DNA of 64,000 nucleotides, taken from contig NZ_CP019936.1 of NCBI RefSeq assembly GCF_002009425.1, forward strand, positions 2,033,297-2,097,296. Reading direction: 5' to 3'. How positions within the stretch are numbered: position 1 is the first letter of the stretch; each line of letters begins with the position of its first letter. This document shows positions 54,322-63,000 of the stretch, in pieces. The position numbers were made by a program, and so were the translations under genes. The stretch is from Thiosocius teredinicola. GTDB taxonomy: Bacteria; Pseudomonadota; Gammaproteobacteria; Chromatiales; Chromatiaceae. Under the pieces are notes generated by a model, which was given only the letters and a program-made list of their open reading frames with translations, did not search any database and was not told where the DNA came from.

Positions 54322-54971
54322 TGCAGGCCACCTTCATCCGGCTGGATTTCGTCGTCGAGCGGCACGGTGCCGGTGAGTGGTCGTGCAACCAGCAGGGGCC
54401 ACGGTTCGCCATCTTTCGGCGTGACCTTGATCTGGATCAGGTTCGGCAAGATCACCTGACTTGGCCAGTCGGATTGCCACGACGGGGCGACGCCGATGTC
54501 GGTGGCGCCGAAATAACGCACATCGAATCCATCGAGTTCGTCGACCAGCACGGCCTGCTGCGCCGTTTCGGCCGTGGCGCTCGCCGTGGCCTTGTCGAAG
54601 TGCTGGCGCGTCAGTACGAGTTGCTCTCCTTTGGGAGAAGCGTTGATACCGAGTTCGATCTGCATCAGGCCACCGATGCCTACATAGGCCGGCATGTCGG
54701 CGACGAACTGAACACGATCAGGATTGCCGATAAACAGCGTTTTGTCGTCGCTGTTGTCGCGGCTGGGGATGGGCAGTGCGCGGGTGAGGGCATCGTGCGT
54801 GAACTGCCAACCGATACGCATCACCTCGTTGTCGCCGGTCTGATCGATCAGCGCTGTGGTACTGCGCTGGCCGATGCGTACTGCGCCATACACCAGCGAG
54901 ATCAACAGTGCGCCGATGCTCAAGGCGATCAGGATTTCAACGAGGGTGAAACCGTGTTGCCGACGCATCAT
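54318..54971 (-). CDS. gspJ: Type II secretion minor pseudopilin GspJ
   Basis: 217 residues with the prepilin leader MMRRQHGFTLVEILIALSIG (cleavage after Gly, Glu at +5). The remainder is beta-rich, matching GspJ. It forms the pseudopilus tip together with GspI and GspK. It overlaps its neighbours by four bases on each side, which shows tight coupling. Confidence 0.9.
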   Translation of the reverse strand: MMRRQHGFTLVEILIALSIGALLISLVYGAVRIGQRSTTALIDQTGDNEVMRIGWQFTHDALTRALPIPSRDNSDDKTLFIGNPDRVQFVADMPAYVGIGGLMQIELGINASPKGEQLVLTRQHFDKATASATAETAQQAVLVDELDGFDVRYFGATDIGVAPSWQSDWPSQVILPNLIQIKVTPKDGEPWPLLVARPLTGTVPLDDEIQPDEGGLQ

Positions 54972-55360
54972 GACGGCCCCTGCTGACTGAGCAACAGGCT
55001 CTGCAAGGCAAAGGTGCGCTCGTCGTCATGCTCGCCCCAATAGACGGTCAAGGTCAGCGCGAGTGGTTGCAGCCAGGGGTTTTCGCCGACGCTCTCATCC
55101 ACCGGCGCGGGCGTCAGTTCGGCCTGCCAGCGATAACCGTCGCCGAAGTTTCCGGAAAGTGTGCCGGGTTCGAGATGGCCATAGGCCTGCAGCTCGGTGA
55201 GTTTGCTGCGTGCGAGAAAGATCGCATGGGTATGTTCGGTGGATATGCGCGCGGTGCGCAGGCCGCCCTGAAACAGTTGCAGCAGAGAACCACCGACGAC
55301 CGCGAACATCGTCAGTGCGACCAGTATCTCAAGCAGGGTAAAGCCGTGTGCCGGTTTCAT
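54968..55360 (-). CDS. gspI: Type II secretion minor pseudopilin GspI
   Basis: 130 residues from ATG 55360, which overlaps the gspH stop by one base (TGATG). The leader MKPAHGFTLLEILVALTMFA is a standard prepilin signal. The body contains RSKLTELQAYG, as seen in GspI. A start further upstream (55399) would place the leader inside the protein and is rejected. Confidence 0.9.
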   Translation of the reverse strand: MKPAHGFTLLEILVALTMFAVVGGSLLQLFQGGLRTARISTEHTHAIFLARSKLTELQAYGHLEPGTLSGNFGDGYRWQAELTPAPVDESVGENPWLQPLALTLTVYWGEHDDERTFALQSLLLSQQGPS

Positions 55361-55818
55361 CAGTGAGGCTCGCGCACCCGGATGCGACCGGTCAACCACT
55401 CGACATCGACATCCAGAAAACGATCTGCCATCACCAGCGACACCCGACCGCCACTCGAACTGCCGTCGGGAAAGAAATCGATGCTGCCGGTCGATTCGTT
55501 GGTAAGCAGCGACTCATCAGTCGTCAATTGCGCCTGCATGCCATCCGGCAAGGCGGCGCTCAGGGTATTGCTGGCGATGCCGTAGCGGCCGCTGTCGGTG
55601 TCGACCACAAAACGTTGGCGCGACTGGCGGGCGAGGGCGAGTCGGCGGGTTTCACGCAGCGTGGTGGCTACGTCGCGCGCCTCGGCCTGCAAGGCGCGAA
55701 TCGGCGAGGTCATCAACATCGGCGACAGCACCGCTGCCATCACCGCGACCAGCGCGATAACGATAATCACCTCGACCAGGGTGAATCCCCGCGCTGGTGA
55801 TCGAAGTGCGACCGTCAT
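55360..55818 (-). CDS. gspH: Type II secretion minor pseudopilin GspH
   Basis: 152 residues with a prepilin leader (PARGFTLVEVIIVIALVAVM). The segment ATTLRETRRLALARQSRQRF matches the GspH/FimT pattern. It lies 12 bases after gspG and just before gspI. GspH links the major pseudopilin shaft to the tip complex. Confidence 0.88.
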   Translation of the reverse strand: MTVALRSPARGFTLVEVIIVIALVAVMAAVLSPMLMTSPIRALQAEARDVATTLRETRRLALARQSRQRFVVDTDSGRYGIASNTLSAALPDGMQAQLTTDESLLTNESTGSIDFFPDGSSSGGRVSLVMADRFLDVDVEWLTGRIRVREPH

Positions 55819-55830
55819 ACCGGGCCGGGC

Positions 55831-56244
55831 TCATTCCGCGCTGTTGATGTCGGCCGCGTCGTCTTCGCCGCCGGGTTGACCGTCGGCACCGTACGACACG
55901 ATATCGAACGGGCCGTTCTGTCCCGGGCGCTGGATCACCAGCTCGTTGCCCCACGGGTCCTTCAGCGTCGACAGTTTGCGCACATAGGGGCCGTTCCAGC
56001 GCTCGTTGCCCTCGGGGCGCTTGACCAGGTCCGACAAGGCCTCCGGGTAGCTGCCCGTTTCCAGACGGTACAACTCGACTGCGTTGAAGATCTTTTCGAT
56101 CTGTACGCCGGCGGTCTTGCGGTTGGCATCCGACGCCTTGCTGAGCAGGTTCGGGGCGACCACGGCGGCCAGCACTGCCACCAGGGCGATCACCACGATC
56201 AGTTCGATCAGGGTAAAACCGCGGTTGCGACGTTGGATGTGCAT
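55831..56244 (-). CDS. gspG: Type II secretion major pseudopilin GspG
   Basis: 137 residues. The leader MHIQRRNRGFTLIELIVVIA is processed after Gly. The C-terminal part carries the GspG-specific elements WNGPYVRKL, DPWGNELVIQRPGQ and SYGADGQPGGEDDAADI, whose acidic residues bind the structural calcium. It is the main subunit of the pseudopilus. Confidence 0.95.
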   Translation of the reverse strand: MHIQRRNRGFTLIELIVVIALVAVLAAVVAPNLLSKASDANRKTAGVQIEKIFNAVELYRLETGSYPEALSDLVKRPEGNERWNGPYVRKLSTLKDPWGNELVIQRPGQNGPFDIVSYGADGQPGGEDDAADINSAE

Positions 56245-56267
56245 GGTTTGAAGCTCCGGATAGTCCG

Positions 56268-57485
56268 TTAAAACGCCAAATTGTTCGATTCGAGGATCAT
56301 CAGCACCACCGACAAAATGATCACCGTGACCAGCAGGGCGATCATGATGATGATGACCGGCTCGGCCAGCGTGAGCAGGCGCTTCATCGAGTTTTGCACA
56401 TCACGCTCGTAGATGTCCGCAACCTGGGTCAGCATCATTTCAAGTTTGCCGGAACTCTCACCGAGCCGGATCAACTGGGTGGCGAGCGGCGGCAACACCT
56501 CGGTTTCGGCCAGTGGGGCCGACAGGCCTGCGCCTTCACGTACGCGTTCTGCCACCACGTCGAGCCCCTGCGCCATCACCGAGTTGCCGACGATCTCTTT
56601 GGCGATGCCCAGTGCCGGCATCAGGTGCACGCCGTTATCCAGCAGGGTTGCCAGCGTGCGCGCGAAACGCGCCGCGTTGAGTTTGCGCACGAGCGGGCCG
56701 ACCAATATGGCGTTGATCAGCCAGCGATCCCAGCGCAGCCGGCCGGTTGGCGTGCGCCAATCGCGGATCGCCCACCAGATGCTGCCGCCGATCACGGCGA
56801 TGATCAGCCACCAATAGTTGGTGACGATCTCGCCCGCACCGGCAACGATCCGCGTGAGCAGCGGCAGTTCGCGGCCGGCATCGGCGAACATCTGGGTGAA
56901 CTGCGGCACCACGAAGGCCAGCAGCACGGCGACGGCAATCAGGGCCATCACCAACAGAATAACGGGGTAGATCAACGCCGAGATCAGCGAATTGCGCAAT
57001 TCGCGACGGCTGGCGCGAAACTCGGCAAGCCGCTCCAGCGCCAGATCGAGCGCGCCGCTCGATTCGCCTGCACGCACCATATTGCAGTAGAAGGCATCGA
57101 AGCCCGGGTGCGTCTGTTCAAGCGCGTTCGACAGGCTCTGGCCGTCGCGCACCAGCGTATTGACCGACTCGGCCAGCTCGGCCATCGCCGGGCTGTCGGC
57201 CAGGCCGGTCAGCGTTTCGAGGGCCTGCGCCAGCGGCAGACCGGCACGCAGCAGGGTGGCGAGTTCGAGCGTGAAGAAGTCGATCGTCGCGGCGTTCGCC
57301 TTGCTGCTCCTGCGAACCTGGCGGGTAACGCCGCTTGCCGCCTGACCGACCGCCGAGTCGATCTGAATCGGCACATGCCCTTGCGCCTGCAAAACCTGCG
57401 CGGCGCGCTGCTCGTCGGCAGCCTCGAGCTGACCGTCGATCACGGTACCGTCGTTGCGCGCGGCTTTGTAACGGAACAAGGGCAT
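56268..57485 (-). CDS. gspF: Type II secretion inner-membrane protein GspF
   Basis: 405 residues. Two cytoplasmic GspF domains are separated by membrane segments; motifs include TLLRAGLPLAQALETL in the first half and ATLLDNGVHLMPALGIAKEI in the second, plus ESNNLAF at the end. It forms the membrane centre of the assembly platform, working with GspE. Confidence 0.94.
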   Translation of the reverse strand: MPLFRYKAARNDGTVIDGQLEAADEQRAAQVLQAQGHVPIQIDSAVGQAASGVTRQVRRSSKANAATIDFFTLELATLLRAGLPLAQALETLTGLADSPAMAELAESVNTLVRDGQSLSNALEQTHPGFDAFYCNMVRAGESSGALDLALERLAEFRASRRELRNSLISALIYPVILLVMALIAVAVLLAFVVPQFTQMFADAGRELPLLTRIVAGAGEIVTNYWWLIIAVIGGSIWWAIRDWRTPTGRLRWDRWLINAILVGPLVRKLNAARFARTLATLLDNGVHLMPALGIAKEIVGNSVMAQGLDVVAERVREGAGLSAPLAETEVLPPLATQLIRLGESSGKLEMMLTQVADIYERDVQNSMKRLLTLAEPVIIIMIALLVTVIILSVVLMILESNNLAF

Positions 57486-57490
57486 TGAAA

Positions 57491-59173
57491 CTACTCGATG
57501 GCGACCAGAGACTGCACCACGCGCTCGACTTCTTCGACGCTGGTCAGGCCTGCGGCAGCCTTGCGCAGGCCATCGGAACGCATATCGAGCATGCCCTCGG
57601 CAAGGGCGATACGGCGTAGGGCATCGGCATCTTCTTTGGCGATGATGGCGCGGCGTAGCGGCTCGGTCATCACCAGCAGTTCGAGTATCGTGGTGCGGCC
57701 CCGGTAACCGGTATGGTCACAGGCTTCACATCCGGTCGCACGATACAGGGTGGGTGTTTCAGTTTTGAGTAAGAGGGTCAGACCGAGTTCTTCGACCATG
57801 ATGTCGGTCGGTTGGTAGGCCTCGCGGCAATCCGGGCACAGCCGTCGCACCAGGCGCTGCGCCAGTATGCCATCGACGGTCGAGGTGATCAGGTAGTCGT
57901 CGACCTGCATGTCCTGCAGGCGGGTGATGCTGCTCGCGGCATCGTTGGTGTGCAGGGTCGAAAACACCTTGTGGCCGGTTAGTGCCGCCTGCACCGCGAT
58001 GCGCGCGGTTTCCACATCGCGCATCTCGCCGATCATGATGATGTCCGGGTCCTGCCGCAGGATCGCGCGCAGCGCATTGGCAAAGGTCAGATCGATGTTG
58101 GGCTTGATCGGTATCTGGTTGATACCTTCGATCTGATATTCGACCGGGTCTTCGACGGTCAGGATCTTGCGATCCGGTGTGTTCAGGGTCGATAGCGCGG
58201 CATACAGGGTGGTCGTCTTACCGCTACCGGTCGGGCCGGTCACCAGCATGATGCCGTGCGGCCGTGCCAGCAGCTGTTCGAAGCGCTTGAGGGTTTGGTC
58301 GCCGAAACCCAGCGAGGGCAGGTCGAGCGTGACATCGCCACGGTCGAGCAGACGCATCACCACGCTCTCACCATACAACGTGGGTACGGTCGAGATACGC
58401 AGGTCGATCTCGCGGCCCTCGACGCGCAACTTGATACGGCCATCCTGCGGCAGACGACGTTCGGCGATGTTCAGATGGGCCATAACCTTGATGCGCGACA
58501 CAATCGCCGCCGGTGTGACACCTTTCGGAAAGTCGATAGTTCTTAATACGCCATCGACGCGGTAACGGATCACCACGTCGCGCTCGAACGGTTCGATATG
58601 GATGTCGGACGCCCGCAGCTCCAAGGCCCGGCCGATCAGCTGGTTCACGCGGCGGATCACCGGCGCCTCGCTGGCCATATCGCGCAGGTGGGCGATCTCG
58701 TCGACCTCGTTGGTCGTGCTCAATGACTCGGCCGCGGTTTCATCGGCCTCTTCGGCATAGTGCCGGTTCAACGCCGCCTGGATATCGCTGATCAGCCCGA
58801 TGCGCACCGCCACATCGCGGCCGAACGCAAGCTTCACCGCATCGATCACAAAGCCGTCACCCGGATCGGCCAGCGCAACCTCGACCTCTTCGTGCGACAC
58901 GCGCAGCGGCACCAGGTGGTGCTTGCGCAGAAACTCCGGCGAGATCTGACCATCGACCTCGGCCGGTTCCTCGTAGTCCTTCTTCTCGGCCAGCGGGCTG
59001 CCCAGCGACTCGGCCAAGGCTGCCGCCAGATCGCGTTCGCTGACGAAGCCCAACTGCACGAGCAGGGGGCCGAGCAGCCCGCCTTTCTCGGCCTGCAGGT
59101 TGCGCACGCGCTCGAGTTGATCGGCAGCGAGTTTGCCGGAACTGATGAGGATGTCGCCCAGGGTGGCGGTCAT
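57491..59173 (-). CDS. gspE: Type II secretion ATPase GspE
   Basis: 560 residues. The N-terminal domain contains LLGPLLVQLGFVSERDLAAA. The ATPase core has the Walker A VTGPTGSGKTTTLY, the Asp and His boxes (LTVEDPVEYQIEGINQ, VFSTLHTNDAASSITR), and a zinc motif of four cysteines (CPDC, then CEAC). It powers pseudopilus assembly. It is the first gene of the operon and is separated from gspF by five bases. Confidence 0.96.
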   Translation of the reverse strand: MTATLGDILISSGKLAADQLERVRNLQAEKGGLLGPLLVQLGFVSERDLAAALAESLGSPLAEKKDYEEPAEVDGQISPEFLRKHHLVPLRVSHEEVEVALADPGDGFVIDAVKLAFGRDVAVRIGLISDIQAALNRHYAEEADETAAESLSTTNEVDEIAHLRDMASEAPVIRRVNQLIGRALELRASDIHIEPFERDVVIRYRVDGVLRTIDFPKGVTPAAIVSRIKVMAHLNIAERRLPQDGRIKLRVEGREIDLRISTVPTLYGESVVMRLLDRGDVTLDLPSLGFGDQTLKRFEQLLARPHGIMLVTGPTGSGKTTTLYAALSTLNTPDRKILTVEDPVEYQIEGINQIPIKPNIDLTFANALRAILRQDPDIIMIGEMRDVETARIAVQAALTGHKVFSTLHTNDAASSITRLQDMQVDDYLITSTVDGILAQRLVRRLCPDCREAYQPTDIMVEELGLTLLLKTETPTLYRATGCEACDHTGYRGRTTILELLVMTEPLRRAIIAKEDADALRRIALAEGMLDMRSDGLRKAAAGLTSVEEVERVVQSLVAIE

Positions 59174-59556
59174 GGTGGTGCCTGAATCGAGTTGCTAACC
59201 GATAGGAAGGGAATGATAGCGCGGTTCAGGAATGGGTATCGTGAAGGATTGGTTGACGTTGACGCGACGTCACGCGGTCGGTGAACTGCTAGCAGCAGCA
59301 GATGGCATCTGCAAGTGAATGACGTCGTGATGTCGTCTGTCGTCGAATTCGGCGATCCCGGGGTCACCAACTTGGAGTTTCGGAAGTCCTAACGGGTAGG
59401 GCCTGCGAACGAACGCGAAAGGAACAAAATTCTCTAGATTATCGTTTGTTGTCTATCCACGATTGAATGAGTTTCACATTTGTCATTATCCTAAAAAACA
59501 AATAGGCGCATCGGTCGCTGGTGCGCACATAATCAAAACGTTTCTAGGGAAAGACT
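59174..59556. other. Intergenic region between the divergent T2SS operon and the Rhs locus
   Basis: About 380 bases that should hold promoters for gspE and for the small anchored-protein gene. A perfect inverted repeat GCAGAT GGC ATCTGC lies at 59298-59312. No gene is recognised. The half next to 59557 is AT-rich. Confidence 0.4.
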
Positions 59557-59997
59557 GTGCCGAAACCAAGGGCCGTATTTGCAGCGAGCGTTTTCGCTGT
59601 CGTCACCGGGTTGATCGTGTGGGCATCCGTATCGCGCGAGCCCCTACAGGAAAAATCGCTTTTCGACGCAGCCGAGTCAAAAACTGATTCCGGCGAAACA
59701 TCGATAACACGGCCAAGCGACGAATCTGCGCCAGCTGGTGAATCGCCCTACAAGTCAACTGCATCGTCGTCGCTGGATCGTACCGTGCGTTCGCTCAAAG
59801 ACGATGTCGGCGCCATCGGACATTCGCCTACGAGTGAAACGGCCAACGCCGTGAAGTCCGCCGACGATGCAATCGCGCGAGCGGATGCAGCGTTGTCAGC
59901 GGCCGGCGTGTCGCCGCCGAAAAACGCTGACAAAAACAACGCAAGCTCGGAAAAACTGACCGCCTTACAAGCAAGGCTGGATCGACTTCGCGACTGA
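59557..59997 (+). CDS. Small membrane-anchored protein next to the Rhs gene
   Basis: 146 residues starting at GTG after GGGAAAG. One N-terminal hydrophobic helix (about 5-25) is followed by a Ser/Asp/Lys-rich, probably disordered periplasmic part. The end reads SSEKLTALQARLDRLRD and is helical, possibly a coiled coil. No family is recognised. It lies 53 bases before the SpvB/Rhs gene with a similar ribosome site, so the two may be co-transcribed; a role in export or attachment of the Rhs protein is inference. Confidence 0.55.
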   Translation: MPKPRAVFAASVFAVVTGLIVWASVSREPLQEKSLFDAAESKTDSGETSITRPSDESAPAGESPYKSTASSSLDRTVRSLKDDVGAIGHSPTSETANAVKSADDAIARADAALSAAGVSPPKNADKNNASSEKLTALQARLDRLRD

Positions 59998-60050
59998 CTT
60001 GCTTCTACTGAATAACAGCCAATAACAATCCCAGACACAGGGAAAGTGCC

Positions 60051-63000
60051 ATGAAATTCTCCTCGATCGTGAAATCAGGCGCTTCGGCGCTGCTCGTTGC
60101 TGCCTTCTGCCTGCCGCTGCAAACCAACGCAGCCGCACCGACTGAACTACAGAGCTACGTTGTTGGCAGTCTTGCGGGGCGATTTAGTGTCGAACAGGGT
60201 GCTGCGAACTACTCGGTACCGATTGCGGTGCCGCCGGGCGTTGCAGGGGTTCAGCCGGAGTTGGCGTTTAGTTACAGCAGTAGCGGCGGCAACGGTACAC
60301 TTGGTGTTGGTTGGTCGCTGAGTGGGCTGTCAGCTATCACGCGGTGCGGCCGGACCTTGGTACAAGACGGTCAATTGGGAACCGTCGAATGGAAACGATC
60401 TGATCGGTATTGCCTGGATGGCCAGCGTTTGGTGCTCGTGAGTGGTACTTACGGCGAGGATGGCTCGGAGTATCGAACTGAAACTGATGGATTTACGCGA
60501 ATCCGTGCACACGGTCAGGCTGGAGAGGGGCCGGCCTCGTTCAGCGTCCAAACCAAAGCGGGTTTGACGGTTGAATACGGCAATACGGCTGATTCGAGCG
60601 CCAAAGCGCAAGGCCGTAGCGAAGTCCAGGCTTGGTCGCAGAACAAGATCACCGATGCAGTCGGAAACAGCATGGCGATGATCTATGTCGAGGACCCGCA
60701 AACTGGACAGCAGATGATCGACCGCATTGAGTATGCGGCCAATATTGTTCAATTCATCTATGAGCCCGCCAGTCGCGTTCAGATGTATCACCTAAGTGGT
60801 ACAGCGAAGGGGCTTTCGAATCGACTAAGCAAGGTCGAGGTGCGCGCTGAAGGCAGCCTGATCAGCGACTACCGATTGGCCTATGAAGAGGTTGGCGCTT
60901 CGATATTGCAGTTGTTGACTTCGATTACTCAGTGTCTTGCGGACGGACCTTGTTTGTCGCCTACGATCTTCCTTTGGGACGGGGAAAATTCCAACACTAT
61001 CGTGAATCGTCAGATCTGGCACTCAGACACCGCACCTAACTTTAACGGTGATTGGCACCAAGCATTTGTGGACATGACGGGCGACGGATTGCCGGACTTT
61101 GTCCAGCACTATCAGGGTAGTTCGGGTAGCCGAGTCTGGGTTTACGAGAACACGGCTGCCGGTTTCAAGGATCGTGTCATTTGGGACCACGATACGGCTC
61201 CGAATTTCAACAGTGATTGGCATCAGCAGTTTGTGGATATGACTGGCGATGGGTTGCCGGACTATGTTCGTCACTACCAAGGCAGCTCGGGTAGCCGGGT
61301 GTGGGTTGGCATCAACACTGGCAGCGGTTTTGAAACCCGGAAGATCTGGCACTCAGACACGGCGCCGAACTTCAATAGCGATTGGCACCAAGCATTTGTG
61401 GACATGACGGGCGACGGATTGCCGGACTTTGTCCAGCACTATCAGGGTAGTTCGGGTAGCCGAGTCTGGGTTTACGAGAACACGGCTGCCGGTTTCAAGG
61501 ATCGTGTCATTTGGGACCACGATACGGCTCCGAATTTCAACAGTGATTGGCATCAGCAGTTTGTGGATATGACTGGCGATGGGTTGCCGGACTATGTTCG
61601 TCACTACCAAGGCAGCTCGGGTAGCCGGGTGTGGGTTGGCATCAACACTGGCAGCGGTTTTGAAACCCGGAAGATCTGGCACTCAGACACGGCGCCGAAC
61701 TTCAATAGCGATTGGCACCAAGCATTTGCGGACATGACGGGCGACGGATTGCCGGACTTTGTCCAGCACTATCAGGGTAGTTCGGGTAGCCGAGTCTGGG
61801 TTTACGAGAACACGGCTGCCGGTTTCAAGGATCGTGTCATTTGGGATCACGATACAACTCCTAAGTTTAATGGTGATTGGCACCAGCAGTTCGTAGATAT
61901 GACGGGTGACGGGTTGCCGGACCATGTCCGCCACTATCAAGGTAGCTCGGGCGAAAGGGTATGGGTCGGCGTTAACACCGGTAGCGGCTTTGAAACCCGG
62001 GCGATTTGGCGCTCGGATACAGTGCCGAACTTCAATAGCGACTGGCACCAAGCATTTGTTGACATGACCGGCGACGGATTGTCGGATTTTGTCCAGCACT
62101 ATCAGGGTAAATCGGGTGGCCGAGTTTGGGTGCATTCAAACATCGGCGGAGTATCGAGGCACATAACGGAGTTCAAGGACAGCTTGGGCGCAAAGATTGC
62201 TGTGCGATATGACGCTCTTACTACCAAGGGTTTCTATGTGAAAGGTGAAGGAGGAGTTCACCCAACGCCCAACTTGCAGATGCCAATGTGGGTCGTCTCG
62301 GACGTCGAGAAAAGCAATGGTTTAGGAGGAACGACGAGTACCGGCTATCGTTACGGCGGCCTGCGAGCCCACGTACAAGGCCGCGGCCTGCTTGGCTTCG
62401 CCTGGGACGAAGCCACTGACGAATCAACCGGTGTAACCACACGCACCGAATACCACCAAGACTATCCGTTTACCGGCATGCCTAAAGCGGTCACCACCTA
62501 TGCCGCGGATGGTACGGTTCTTTCGTCAACCACAACGACCTACGAAGATCTCTACGCGGTCCACCCCGAAACTCGCCCTGATGGCTCGGTGTGGGACTAC
62601 GAAACCCACTTCCCGTATCTGGTAGAAAAGGTCGAGAAATCCTACGAACTCGACGGCACACTGGTATCAACGGCGATCACGCGCCAATCCAACTACGATG
62701 CCTACGGCAACGTCGGCACGGTCGAGGTCATCACCGAAGCCGGTGGCGAGACCTTCTCCAAAGTCACGACCAGTAACTACGACAACATCGTCACCGCTGA
62801 CAAATGGCATCTTGGCCGTTTGCGCGATGCAACTGTTGTCCATACTCACTCGAACGGCAGCACCGAAACGCGCAAGTCCGCGTTCACCTACTATGCGGAA
62901 ACAGGTCTGCTCAAGGATGAAATCATTGAGCCGGACCAACCGGCCTACCGCCAAGTCACCACCTATGAGTACGACGCCTTCGGCAACAAAGTACGCGTCG

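Noticed and set aside
61023-62135. Three long open frames on the minus strand over the repeat region (about 109-150 residues each, repeated).
   Set aside because: They are the antisense of the in-frame 330-bp repeats; their similarity to each other simply copies the DNA repeat. No ribosome sites.
61014-62165. Possible CRISPR array because of regular repeats.
   Set aside because: Repeats are adjacent, 165/330 bp long and coding, with no spacers; no cas genes are near.
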